Shown here piece by piece: positions 18,259-26,488 of a DNA stretch of 64,000 nt. Source of the DNA: Nitrospirota bacterium (GTDB lineage: Bacteria; Nitrospirota; Nitrospiria; Nitrospirales; Nitrospiraceae); the NCBI GenBank assembly GCA_018971525.1, contig JAGXAR010000007.1, positions 27,768 through 91,767 on the forward strand, in the 5' to 3' direction. Positions within the stretch are counted from its first letter, which is position 1; every line of letters starts with the position of its first letter. Under the pieces are notes generated by a model, which saw only the letters and a program-made list of their open reading frames with translations, did no database searches and was not told the DNA's origin. The position numbers and the translations under genes are program-made.

Positions 18259-18981
18259 TTACCGGGAGGCGTTCTTGGTTCCGGAGAGCAGATAGAACGC
18301 CAACTTCACGCCCGCTACTTCGATCTGGTCCCCATCCTTCAAGTCTTGTTGTCCCACAACGTCCGTGCCGTTGACGAGCAGAGACTTCGTACCCTGAGAA
18401 GAGCTAATGGAGTAGCTGTGGCCTCGTCGGGCGATCGTTGCCGCAGATTTGGGGGCAAACCAGCCGGTCAACCGAATGACCGCTCCGTCTTGTGACCCAA
18501 TGACATTCACCTGTTTGATGAGTGGGTATTCCAACTTATCGGTTTTCCCGGCAACAATCAGGACCTTGGCGGTGAGCGCAGGTCCGTCTGGTGTACGGTC
18601 CGCTCCTCTCAGCACCATGGTTCGAGCCAGATCGACAGATGGCGCAAGCCCCGCAGTGCTGGCCGCCTCATGTTCTTGGAATACGAACCGGTGTTGGCCG
18701 ATGGTGATCGCGTCCGCGTCATGAAGTTGGTGGCGCGTGATCTGTTGGCCATTGACGGCGGTGCCGTTGGTGCTTTTCAAGTCTTCGAGAAAGAACACGG
18801 CCTGAACCTTGATGATCCGCGCATGATGCCCCGAGACGGCGGGATCTTCGATCACGAGGGTATTGTCGGCCTTCCGGCCGATTGTAAAGGTCTCATGGAT
18901 CAGTTCAATATGCCGCGAGCCTTTCCCGTGAAGCTTGACGAGCAGTGTGGCTGGTTGTGTCAGAGTCTCCGGCATGATCAT
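18259..18981 (-). CDS. FHA-domain protein with a second, FHA-like C-terminal domain
   Basis: 240 residues. The first FHA domain (residues ~25-95) has the phosphothreonine-binding landmarks: IGRKADNTLVI, SGHHARI and STNGTAVNG. A second domain (~160-235) has the same general strand pattern, ending SLLVNGTDVVGQQDLKDGDQIEV, but lacks the GR and SxxH residues, so phosphopeptide binding by it is doubtful. It is the last gene of a kinase-phosphatase-FHA trio on the minus strand and is the likely reader of kinase phosphorylation. Confidence 0.88.
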   Translation of the reverse strand: MIMPETLTQPATLLVKLHGKGSRHIELIHETFTIGRKADNTLVIEDPAVSGHHARIIKVQAVFFLEDLKSTNGTAVNGQQITRHQLHDADAITIGQHRFVFQEHEAASTAGLAPSVDLARTMVLRGADRTPDGPALTAKVLIVAGKTDKLEYPLIKQVNVIGSQDGAVIRLTGWFAPKSAATIARRGHSYSISSSQGTKSLLVNGTDVVGQQDLKDGDQIEVAGVKLAFYLLSGTKNASR

Positions 18982-19009
18982 CCCTCCTATGCAAGATTCC
19001 TGTGAGTGA

Positions 19010-19810
19010 TTACGCGACGAATCGTCTTTTCAGCCGCTCCCACATTCCGGCTTGAAACTCGTCCCGCAGGGCCACAACGAGCACGGTCGTGTTGTCGTCG
19101 CCGCCGGCTTCATTCGCCATGGCGATGAGGCGTTCGGACATGGTGGAGAGGTCCTCCGGTCCACTGAGGACGTGAAGAATATCGGTTGGGCGGACACCAC
19201 GCGTGAGTCCGTCTGAGCATAACAACAGCACGTCTCCGCTCTTGACCGGGACCTCCGTCAGTTCCACATCGATGCTGCTCTCGACGCCGAGGGCTCTCGT
19301 CACGATATTCCTGCGGGGGGAGCGTTCGGCCTCTTCTTCCGTCATAAATCCCTTGAGGATCTGTTCGGCGACCCAGGAATGGTCTGTCGTGAGGGCTTGG
19401 ATTGTCCCGTTTCGAAAGAGGTAGAGCCGGCTGTCTCCGACATGGGCGATGGCGAGCACATCCTCACGGAGCAGTGCGGCGACCACGGTGGTGCCCATCC
19501 CGGCATATTCAGGCCTGCTCCAGGACTCGCGGTGAATGACATCGTTCGCTGCACGAATCGCGCTGGCGAGACGATTGGCCGGTGCAGACACCGTGGCATC
19601 GCAGGGGCCGATCAGTGGCAGGTCCGGGTTCTTGGCTGCCTCGGTCAGATGCGCGTGAATCGCCTCGACTCCGAGGGCGCTGGCAATCTCGCCGGCGTTG
19701 CCGCCGCCCATGCCGTCACAGACGACATAGAGTCCAAGCGAAGGGTCGGCCACGAAGCGATCCTCGTTGTGCAGTCGTTTGAGACCGATATCGGATTTGG
19801 CGCTATGCAA
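19010..19810 (-). CDS. PP2C-family protein Ser/Thr phosphatase
   Basis: 266 residues with all PP2C metal motifs: the first Asp region HNEDRFVAD, CDGMGGGNAGEIAS, AHVGDSRLYLFRNG, LCSDGLTRGV and the C-terminal GGDDNTTVLVVAL. No receptor or membrane part, so cytoplasmic. The best start I see is TTG at 19810, just before HSAKSDIGLKR; a few codons either side are possible. It lies between the kinase (27 nt upstream) and the FHA gene (28 nt downstream) and presumably reverses kinase phosphorylation. Confidence 0.92.
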   Translation of the reverse strand: MHSAKSDIGLKRLHNEDRFVADPSLGLYVVCDGMGGGNAGEIASALGVEAIHAHLTEAAKNPDLPLIGPCDATVSAPANRLASAIRAANDVIHRESWSRPEYAGMGTTVVAALLREDVLAIAHVGDSRLYLFRNGTIQALTTDHSWVAEQILKGFMTEEEAERSPRRNIVTRALGVESSIDVELTEVPVKSGDVLLLCSDGLTRGVRPTDILHVLSGPEDLSTMSERLIAMANEAGGDDNTTVLVVALRDEFQAGMWERLKRRFVA

Positions 19811-19837
19811 TCGTTCGAGGGCCAGACGACACCTCCC

Positions 19838-21238
19838 TCAGGCTGCGAGACTCTGCAGACAGGCTCGGAGCTCGCGCCCGAATTCTTCCGCGCGTCGATA
19901 GCGGTGAGGCAACTCTTTCTGGAGCGCGCGATCCACGATCTCCTGCACCATCGGGGGAAGACCCGGCCTCAAGGTCCGAATGGCTGGATGCGGATGATGG
20001 GCGATGCTGAACAGGAGGGCCGGCAAGTTGTCGGCGGTGAACGGCGGCTGCCCTGTGAGGAGTTCGAACAGTACGACGCCGAGGGAAAAGATGTCCGACC
20101 GACCGTCCACTTTCTTGCCTGCGATTTGTTCCGGTGACATATACGTCGGCGTGCCCAACACTACGTTCGTTTGCGTCTTGCTGCTCGAGGCCATCTTCGC
20201 AATACCGAAATCCATGACTTTCACGATGCGATCCTTCGTGAGCATGATGTTCGCCGACTTGATGTCGCGATGGACGACGCCTTGTTGATGGGCATAGTCC
20301 AGGGCGTCGGCGACGGTAGCCAAAGTCAGGAGGACCTCATTGACCGGCATCAAATCCGGTTTCCGTGCCCACTGTTTCAGGGGCGTTCCCTCGATCAGCT
20401 CCATCGCGATATACCCCAAGTCGTTTTCTTCCCCTGCGTCATAGATGGTGACGATGTTGGGGTGGGAGAGGCGCCCGGTGGATTCCGCCTCACGGAAAAA
20501 CCGTGCCTTGACGTCTTGGAGCTTGTCGTCGTTGTCGATTTGGTCGAGTCGCATGGTCTTGATGGCCACGAAACGCTGGATTGTTGGATCTTTTCCCAGG
20601 TAGACAAGTCCCATTGCACCGCGTCCGAGTTCTTTTAAAACCTTGTAGCGCCCGAGCATGCCTGGTGTGGAGGCATTGACCATTAACGTGGCAGTTGTAC
20701 TCTTTAATTCTGACGAAGCCTCAGTCTTTTCTTCTTGTCCTGAGTCCTCACCCTCGGAGAGCGTTGGCCCCCCTTGGCATCGTGTCTGGCTGGAGGGAGT
20801 GAAGGCTTCGCGCAGCGAACTCAGGCTGAGGATCCAGGTTGCCGTGAGCCAGAGACCGGACCCGACGAGACCGATGGCATAGCCTGAGGCGAATCGAGAA
20901 GGGCCTATCCGTTCGATGAGTGGCAGGCCTACGGTTTGGAACGCTTTGTTGGCGAAGAGAATGACGACGAGCGTCGTGAGTGGAAGGGCGAGGTTGCGGA
21001 GAAAGGTTGATGCCCGGCCATTGTCAGGGATTTCTTCACGGACGTTGAAGGCGAGGACCCAGAGGATGGCGAGCGCGAGGAGGTCTGCAACCAATCGAAT
21101 GGCGTGAGATCCACTGAGATGCAGATAGGGGATCAAGACAGATTGGACCAAGGTCAGATTGCTCAGCAGGGGGCCGGCCAGAAGCACGGCTAAGATGGCA
21201 AAAGTATAGGGACCGATCCAAGTCCAGGATTTCGACAT
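19838..21238 (-). CDS. Membrane-anchored Ser/Thr protein kinase (N-terminal membrane part, C-terminal kinase)
   Basis: From the ATG at 21238 it has 466 residues. About four hydrophobic segments occupy residues ~9-140, a ~45-residue acidic linker follows, then a complete Hanks-type kinase domain from ~198: glycine loop LGRGAMGLVYLG, VAIK lysine, HRDIKSANIML catalytic loop, MDFGIAK for DFG, TPTYMSPEQ and the C-lobe. The membrane-first, kinase-last order is the reverse of PknB-like receptors and puts no sensor domain outside the membrane segments. It begins a three-gene set with PP2C and FHA genes. Confidence 0.92.
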   Translation of the reverse strand: MSKSWTWIGPYTFAILAVLLAGPLLSNLTLVQSVLIPYLHLSGSHAIRLVADLLALAILWVLAFNVREEIPDNGRASTFLRNLALPLTTLVVILFANKAFQTVGLPLIERIGPSRFASGYAIGLVGSGLWLTATWILSLSSLREAFTPSSQTRCQGGPTLSEGEDSGQEEKTEASSELKSTTATLMVNASTPGMLGRYKVLKELGRGAMGLVYLGKDPTIQRFVAIKTMRLDQIDNDDKLQDVKARFFREAESTGRLSHPNIVTIYDAGEENDLGYIAMELIEGTPLKQWARKPDLMPVNEVLLTLATVADALDYAHQQGVVHRDIKSANIMLTKDRIVKVMDFGIAKMASSSKTQTNVVLGTPTYMSPEQIAGKKVDGRSDIFSLGVVLFELLTGQPPFTADNLPALLFSIAHHPHPAIRTLRPGLPPMVQEIVDRALQKELPHRYRRAEEFGRELRACLQSLAA

Positions 21239-21334
21239 AGGAATCTCTGAGGTTGTCCGTGAACGTCTCAAAGTGTAGCGGATGGGATCGGAGAGTCAAC
21301 GAATTGGGAAAAATGAGCGGCGGCGCTCTCGACA

Positions 21335-21400
21335 TCCGTGAAGCGTATCTCGCAAGTTTGAAAGCATGATTGCCTGCGGGCGACGAGATACGGGTTACGA
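21335..21400. repeat. Intergenic inverted repeat, family E copy 1
   Basis: An imperfect palindrome: CCGTGAAGCGTATCTCGC on the left and GCGACGAGATACGGGTTACG on the right. A related copy is at 63371-63438. It fills most of the gap between the kinase gene and the PHP gene and reaches the last codons of the PHP gene, so it may also work as a transcription end for that gene. Confidence 0.5.
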
Positions 21401-22252
21401 ATGACGTACGACGAAGGCGGCTTTTTTGAGCGGCTCGAGCAACTTCTCGGGAACTTTCAGATCCCCCCGGCCGGTACCCACTTCGATGTCCGGCTTGGTG
21501 ATGCCGTGGAAATCGCTTCCACCGGTCACCAGCAAGTCCAGCCGCTTGGCCAGGTCGAGGTACTCCGTCGTCTGTCGCTTCGTGTGGGTACTATAGTGGA
21601 CTTCGATGCCGCCGAGGCCTTCAGCTTTCAACGTCGTCAGGAGTGTGTTCAGCCCTTCTCCAGACACCTTGGCCCAGGTTGGATGGGCCAGCACGGCCAC
21701 GCCGCCGGCGGCTCTGATCCAGGCGATGGCATCCGCCGGCCGGGGCAGTTCACGCGCCACATAGGCCGGGCGCCCTTCTGCCAGATAGCGGTCAAAGGCG
21801 TCCTTGGCAGACGTGACATATTTCTTGTCCATCAAGAGCCGCGCAATATGCGGACGGCCGACCGATTCTGTGCCGGCCAGGGCCCGCACTTCGTCATAGG
21901 TCACGTCCAACCCCAATGAGCGCAGCCGTTCGATGATCTGCGGGTTGCGGCTATGCCGGCTCTCGCGCAAGGAAGCCAGGCGTTGATTCAGCTCCGGGTC
22001 CTGCCAGCGTAAGCAATAGCCAAGGATATGGAGTTCACTGTCGCCGAGACGGGAGCTGATTTCCACGCCGGGAATCACTTCAATTCCCAACTCAACCCCG
22101 GCTGCGATGGCTTCGGGAAGGCCGGACACAATGTCGTGGTCCGTGATGGCCAGCGCGGTGACCCTTGCCTTCTGGGCGAGCTGTAACACTTCAGCCGGCG
22201 AGAGGCTTCCATCGGAGTGGGTCGTATGGAGATGGAGATCGATGCGACTCAT
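21395..22252 (-). CDS. PHP-domain phosphoesterase (TrpH/RNase AM-like)
   Basis: From the ATG at 22252 the protein has 285 residues and begins MSRIDLHLHTTHSDGSLSP, the first PHP metal motif (HLHTTHSDG). Further metal ligands are visible as ITDHD, PGVEIS, LAHPTW and GGSDFHG. The order and length match the YciV/TrpH family, whose E. coli member acts as a 5'-3' exoribonuclease and whose other members hydrolyse 3',5'-nucleoside bisphosphates. Its start overlaps the stop of the upstream FolB fusion gene by 4 nt, so the two are coupled. Confidence 0.9.
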   Translation of the reverse strand: MSRIDLHLHTTHSDGSLSPAEVLQLAQKARVTALAITDHDIVSGLPEAIAAGVELGIEVIPGVEISSRLGDSELHILGYCLRWQDPELNQRLASLRESRHSRNPQIIERLRSLGLDVTYDEVRALAGTESVGRPHIARLLMDKKYVTSAKDAFDRYLAEGRPAYVARELPRPADAIAWIRAAGGVAVLAHPTWAKVSGEGLNTLLTTLKAEGLGGIEVHYSTHTKRQTTEYLDLAKRLDLLVTGGSDFHGITKPDIEVGTGRGDLKVPEKLLEPLKKAAFVVRHS

Positions 22253-23214
22253 GCCGGCTCGTGTGGCAGGCTGCTGGGGCCCGCCTGTTGAGCGACAAGT
22301 TGCGCGGTGAAGACAGAACCGGGTCCATGGCTCCCGTCGTGTTCGCCTTCGTCGTACGACAGCACGCGGAGATTGGAGGTGAGCCGGAGCAATTCGTTGT
22401 GCGCGAGGCAAAACTCCCATCGGCGCGGATGGCGATGGCGCAAGTAGTTGTCGATGGTGAAGGTCTCGTAGATCAAGACTCCGTTCGGTTTCAGTGACTC
22501 GATGAGAGCCGGAAACAGTGCGCGATGGAGATAGAAGAACACAAGGATCACGTCATACTCCTGCTTCGGAAATTCCGGCCGTTCATCCGTCGTTCGTTCG
22601 AGGTCCACCGTCCGGGCACTGAGATTTGGGAGGTTCTGTTGTTTCGCCGTGGCAGCCAGTTGTGCCATAGCCTGTTCATCGCGGTCCATCGCATCGACCT
22701 GAAAGCCGTGCGAGGCGAGATAGAGCGCGTTGCGTCCGGACCCGGCTGCGACGTCGAGTGCCTTGCCTTTCGGCAACCGGTGGAGTTGCTGAGTCAGAAA
22801 CCGAGCCGGAGTAGGTCCTGCATCCCGAATCTGGTGAGCCAGGCGCGATCGTTCGAGTTGCACGCCCACCGAGCCGGTCACATGCTCCAGCGGAGGCGCA
22901 AGCTTCCGTATCCAAATCTTGGCCCGCTCGATGGGAAATTCCGCAAAGAGCATGGTAAGGAGCCGTTCCGCAAAGGTTTCCAGCAGCGAGCAATCCTGCG
23001 TCGCCGCGATCTCCACAATCCGATCGGCCACCTGCGCATAGTCGACAGCCTGGTGGATGTCATCCGAGGTCGCCGCCGGTTCAGTCTGGCACTCCAGTTC
23101 CAGGTCCACCGCCAACGGCTGCGGCCGCCGACGCTCCTCCAGAGTCACGCCGCAGCGCCCCTGAAACTCCAGCCGTTCGATGATGATTTTCCCAGCCATG
23201 GGAGCCATTCTCAA
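22249..23214 (-). CDS. Dihydroneopterin aldolase fused to a SAM-dependent methyltransferase domain
   Basis: 321 residues, two domains. Residues ~8-118 are a FolB fold: IIIERLEFQGRCGVTLEERR with E26/E27 at the pterin pocket and K104 in IWIRKLAPP, the catalytic lysine position. Residues ~135-310 are a class I methyltransferase: ALDVAAGSGRNALYLASHG is motif I, VDAMDRD is the motif II acid, and YDVILVFFYLHRALFPAL and LKPNGVLIYETF follow, resembling TehB-like enzymes. FolB makes 6-hydroxymethyl-dihydropterin in folate synthesis; the methyltransferase substrate is unknown. Several in-frame starts exist (TTG 23214, ATG 23208, ATG 23199). Confidence 0.85.
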   Translation of the reverse strand: MRMAPMAGKIIIERLEFQGRCGVTLEERRRPQPLAVDLELECQTEPAATSDDIHQAVDYAQVADRIVEIAATQDCSLLETFAERLLTMLFAEFPIERAKIWIRKLAPPLEHVTGSVGVQLERSRLAHQIRDAGPTPARFLTQQLHRLPKGKALDVAAGSGRNALYLASHGFQVDAMDRDEQAMAQLAATAKQQNLPNLSARTVDLERTTDERPEFPKQEYDVILVFFYLHRALFPALIESLKPNGVLIYETFTIDNYLRHRHPRRWEFCLAHNELLRLTSNLRVLSYDEGEHDGSHGPGSVFTAQLVAQQAGPSSLPHEPA

Positions 23215-23270
23215 GCATTGGATTTCAGGCTGTCAACCTACCATTAGCGGGGGGGAGGGTACGCCCAGGG

Positions 23271-23333
23271 GGCTTTCTTGCTCGCGGAACGGGCACGCTC
23301 GGAAGGTGCTCGTTCGACGCGCGCAGTAAAGGC
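23271..23333. repeat. Long-stem palindromic repeat, family B copy 1
   Basis: The arms are TGCTCGCGGAACGGGCACG and CGTTCGACGCGCGCAGTAAA with a short loop. This fits the family consensus seen best at 53303-53360. A half copy (GTGCTCGCGGAACCCCACG) follows at about 23414-23450. Both lie in the 260-nt gap after the FolB fusion gene and before hicA. Confidence 0.65.
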
Positions 23334-23474
23334 CAACCTGGGCACACCCTAGAGGGGGAGGTTGGGGGAAGAGTGCCAGCGTGGTTCCGTGCTCCCGGAG
23401 TAGGAGGGAGTGAGGGCGGCTGCCAGTAATCCTCTGTGCTCGCGGAACCCCACGATGAAGCGATGGTCGTCTTG

Positions 23475-23654
23475 TTAAGGGTTGTGCAACATCTTCAGGA
23501 TGCGCTGAGCGAGATGTTCGTTGATGTCGGTGTGTCGTGGAACGGGTTGGGATATCTTCGTGGTTGGGTTGTGATATCAGTCGTGCTTCCCGCCGTGGCG
23601 AACAAGCACACAGCCACTCGCTTCGAGTTGCCGGATGAGGTCTTTCCGCTTCAC
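23475..23654 (-). pseudogene. hicA: HicA-family toxin gene interrupted by an in-frame stop
   Basis: A GTG at 23654 overlaps the hicB stop (GTGA). The frame reads KRKDLIRQLEASGCVLVR, then HGGKHD, a TGA at 23577-23579, and then continues in the same frame with YHNPTTKISQPVPRH, TDINEHLAQRILKML and a TAA at 23475-23477. HicA proteins usually have a tryptophan between KHD and YHNP, so this is a simple TGG-to-TGA change with no length change. The first 25 codons keep the RNA-cleaving histidine region but not the rest of the fold, so an active mRNA interferase is unlikely. Confidence 0.8.
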
Positions 23655-23851
23655 CGAAGCGACAGCTCAGCGAGCTTGCGGACCCCTGGAATCTCCCCGC
23701 TGGTCAGGTCTTGGTACAGGTCGCGCGGGTGGGATTGCAAGTCTTCGAGCGACTGCCCCTGAGTCCAATAATCGGGATAGTCCTGCAGATAGCCGAGCCA
23801 GAGACCTTGGTCCTGCCAGTAGATGTATTTCGTCGAGTCCATAGGCGCCAT
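23651..23851 (-). CDS. hicB: HicB-family antitoxin (short form)
   Basis: A ~66-residue protein beginning MAPMDSTKYIYWQDQ and containing WLGYLQDYPDYWTQG, the HicB partner domain, and ending GEIPGVRKLAELSLR. This is the short HicB type without a separate DNA-binding domain. The ATG at 23851 follows AGGAG by 10 nt; the second Met at 23842 is possible. It is intact although its partner hicA, overlapping its stop by 4 nt, has a premature stop. The gene order hicB-hicA is the less common of the two known orders. Confidence 0.8.
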   Translation of the reverse strand: MAPMDSTKYIYWQDQGLWLGYLQDYPDYWTQGQSLEDLQSHPRDLYQDLTSGEIPGVRKLAELSLR

Positions 23852-24086
23852 TCTGCCGGCACTCCTGCAACTTGCCAATGGAAAGCCTGTATGGCCTTTC
23901 CCCGATCCATCAGACACCGTTGTCTGTGAAGTGCATCTTGTCTCAGATTAAACCTATCGAAGGGGCGGACATCGAGAGGGGAGAGCCAAAGAACGAACCG
24001 GCAGGCCTGCCCACGCCGCGAGATGTTGGATTGCAAGGCCTGACCCTGTTTCTCGACGTTGCGAGGTTCATCAGCTTCAGGCGGTG

Positions 24087-25106
24087 TTAGACACTGGCAG
24101 AAGTGTGCGACAAAGGGCATCCCTGCTCAACCCAATGCTTCAGTGTCAAGTCAAAAGCACATACATTAGTCGTTGGGATTTGGTGCTGAAGACGAACACC
24201 TATTGAATTGGCCATCGGATCTACGATAACGAGTCGCGAAGTCTTCTGACGCTTCAATGCAGACAACAGTGGAATATAAGATGTCTCGTCGTTTGCCCCA
24301 AACCCATAACCAATTGCTATTAAGACATCAGCACATTCAAGCAATTCCTTTGCGCGCTGGTATATTCGGTCGACAAAAGCTTTTTGGAGACCGATCGTCT
24401 TATCCGGTACCGGTGCGATAACTCTGTTTTCAATGGGCTCGTAGCCGAACGTCGGCATTGTGCGGAGATATGGACGGAACAGATTCGATATAGAGTCGGG
24501 ATCAAAAACATAGCGGGGCGGGCTGACGTCCTCATACCACTCGACTCCGCTACCGGTGGGATCGATGAACTGGTGGTCTGAGATGTAAAGGCAAAAGGTT
24601 CCATGCAGATGAAGAACCAGCGAGTTAGACTGGTCTGACGGCTGTCCTGCGCCGGAGCGATTGGCTAGCACCGGGACACCATAACCATCCTCTGGGAACC
24701 AGAGACCTTGACGAAACAGAGATGCTTCAACCAGCGAGTCGTAGTTAAACGTGAGGAATTGTGCTTTTTGGAATCGGTCAAAGAAGCGCACATAACAGTT
24801 ACTCGAGTCTTGCCGGGTGATCTCAGGTACTAAATAGTAGTCCGCCTTCATGATTGCCCGGGCAAGTCGTTTCAGCGGGTCTTGCTGGCCGCCAGCCTGT
24901 GCCTCGGCAAGTAGACGTTCGATGGACGTGTTGGAAGGGAAAGGTCCATTTCTAAAGCAAATTTGCGGGAGGTCGGCCAGCAGAGGATACGTGCACTGAA
25001 TCTGATGCTCTCCAATGTGGATCGAGTGACCGTAGATAGGACCAGCTTCCGCATTCACATCCGCATTGAACCCGGCTCCGAGCAGGAAGACACAATTCGT
25101 TTCCAT
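24087..25106 (-). CDS. SIR2-like domain protein, possible defence-type NADase
   Basis: From the ATG at 25106 (AAGGA just upstream) it has 339 residues. SIR2-like landmarks are FLLGAGFNADVN near the N-terminus, LTFNYDSLVE, LVLHLHGTF and the C-terminal DVLIAIGYGFGANDE plus RLVIVDP. These are the NAD-binding residues of SIR2 domains found in many anti-phage systems, rather than of CobB deacylases, since no zinc Cys quartet is present. No known defence partner gene adjoins. The gene is about 47% GC in places, lower than neighbours, suggesting transfer. Its stop codon lies in the heptamer GTCTAAC and a GTTAGCC lies ~15 nt before its start. Confidence 0.7.
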   Translation of the reverse strand: METNCVFLLGAGFNADVNAEAGPIYGHSIHIGEHQIQCTYPLLADLPQICFRNGPFPSNTSIERLLAEAQAGGQQDPLKRLARAIMKADYYLVPEITRQDSSNCYVRFFDRFQKAQFLTFNYDSLVEASLFRQGLWFPEDGYGVPVLANRSGAGQPSDQSNSLVLHLHGTFCLYISDHQFIDPTGSGVEWYEDVSPPRYVFDPDSISNLFRPYLRTMPTFGYEPIENRVIAPVPDKTIGLQKAFVDRIYQRAKELLECADVLIAIGYGFGANDETSYIPLLSALKRQKTSRLVIVDPMANSIGVRLQHQIPTTNVCAFDLTLKHWVEQGCPLSHTSASV

Positions 25107-25246
25107 GTATCCTTGGTGGCTAACACAGCATTTAGTGCCGAAGTGACACCGCGTCTGCGGTAAGACCCTGTTGACCAGCCGATTTATTAATTCGTTTTTA
25201 GTCAAAGTGTTTGGATGTCAACGTATGTTCTCCTGCCTTTATCGCA

Positions 25247-26188
25247 TCACTTGCGCCCCTTTTCCTTTGAGTTGCAAGCCACTCCACTCCCACACCATGA
25301 ATAATCATTGCAGTTCGATACACGGTGCAGCAGATTATATTCCCCGAATTCAAGCACTACTTTTTTGCTGGTACCGTAGGACCATATTTTGTCAGAATAA
25401 TTTCCAAGACCAATCCCAGCCGACCCCAGATTGTTACCCATAATTCCTAAAACCTCATCTCTTCTCATGCCCTCCACTAGATACTTGCAACGAGCCTGAG
25501 CGGTTTCTCCCTCAGTCCTAATCCGATCTCGCGCCCGCTTCGCAATTTCTATCACCTTGTGTTCCTCAGATTCCAAATGCCTCTCAATACTTCGCATGGA
25601 CTCTTCAAGAGACTCTGTTGGCGGCAATTGTTTATTGTTTAGACCAATAGATTCATGTTTCTGTTCTGGGAACTTTGCGAGAAGCTGCTGCAATAACTGT
25701 TGGACTTGACGCTGCTGCTGTTCCAGGGCTTGTGCTTTCTTCTCCAAGTCTCGTTTAGACTGGTCGAAAACCTGTTCTTGTGCCTTCGTTCGATCTTGAA
25801 TGTGCCCCTGTATTGCTACTAGCTTGTTAACTGGAACTCGCAATAACCGGAAGACGGTTACAGTGCCATCTCGATTGTCTTCTTCAAATGTCATCTGTGT
25901 TTCGATGACTAATCCTTGGGCCTCAAGGCTCGTAACCTGAGCATAGTTCATTAGCTCGGTCTTGCCCTGCTCAAAAGCTTGTCTACGCCCTTCCTCTGCA
26001 GTCCTTGCCTTCGACGCGACCCCCACGACGTAGAGATCCTCTCCTTCTATAAAGGCCGATTTTTCTGTCCAGAATGGCCTGCCATCCTTTGCCGCATACC
26101 CAGATGGGGCTGCACTCATGCACAGGACGAAAATAAGGACTGTGAGCTGCACAGGAAAGCGACGGCAGGAGCGAATTGTGAAGGGCAT
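25247..26188 (-). CDS. Exported protein: LPP20-like domain, coiled coil and BamE-like C-terminal domain
   Basis: 313 residues. Residues 1-32 form a signal peptide ending SGYA. Residues ~35-130 (DLYVVGVASKARTAEEGRRQA...) resemble the LPP20-type fold. Residues ~131-172 are a Gln/Lys-rich coiled coil. Residues ~233-293, starting CKYLVEGMRRDEVLGIMG and including KIWSYG and VVLEFGEYNLLHRVS, follow the pattern of the SmpA/OmlA (BamE-like) fold. Function unknown, presumably in the periplasm or at the outer membrane. Like the SIR2-like gene it is AT-richer than the flanking genes. Confidence 0.65.
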   Translation of the reverse strand: MPFTIRSCRRFPVQLTVLIFVLCMSAAPSGYAAKDGRPFWTEKSAFIEGEDLYVVGVASKARTAEEGRRQAFEQGKTELMNYAQVTSLEAQGLVIETQMTFEEDNRDGTVTVFRLLRVPVNKLVAIQGHIQDRTKAQEQVFDQSKRDLEKKAQALEQQQRQVQQLLQQLLAKFPEQKHESIGLNNKQLPPTESLEESMRSIERHLESEEHKVIEIAKRARDRIRTEGETAQARCKYLVEGMRRDEVLGIMGNNLGSAGIGLGNYSDKIWSYGTSKKVVLEFGEYNLLHRVSNCNDYSWCGSGVACNSKEKGRK

Positions 26189-26330
26189 GAGAACCTCGCA
26201 GGGAGGCTCATTCTATGAGGGAAGTTGAGGGTGTGCAAGGGGCGAGTAGAAAAATGATGGTATTTCGAGGACCAAACCGATAGCAGCCAATTAGCTCTGC
26301 GAATCGGAGCTCGTGTGAGGAAATTGCGGT

Positions 26331-26422
26331 GGCGGCTTCCAGTGATCCTCCATTGCGCGCGTCGAACGAGGGCCTTCTCAGGCCGCGCGTTCCGCGAGCA
26401 CAGAGGGTTACCGGGAGCTGCC
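26331..26422. repeat. Long-stem palindromic repeat, family B copy 2
   Basis: A ~40-nt stem: outer arms GGCGGCTTCCAGTGATCCTC and GAGGGTTACCGGGAGCTGCC, inner arms GCGCGCGTCGAACGAGGGCC and GGCCGCGCGTTCCGCGAGCA. It lies with copy 3 in the 480-nt gap between the exported protein gene (minus) and moaC (plus). I see no gene in this gap. Confidence 0.7.
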
Positions 26423-26488
26423 CTTTGAGCTTCGTGTTCCAAGAACGCGGGATCATGATGGTTTCTCCAATTCATCCCTCTCCCTCTC

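Noticed and set aside
18259..21238. Part of a type VI secretion locus
   Set aside because: No tss genes on either side; the trio stands alone in the window.
23271..23460. CRISPR array made of the B-type repeats
   Set aside because: Copies are palindromic, unevenly spaced, variable and kilobases apart; no spacers of equal length and no cas genes.
23930..24093. A complete attC next to the SIR2-like gene stop
   Set aside because: One core (GTCTAAC on the minus strand) is present, but no complementary arm or second core can be found in the next 150 nt.
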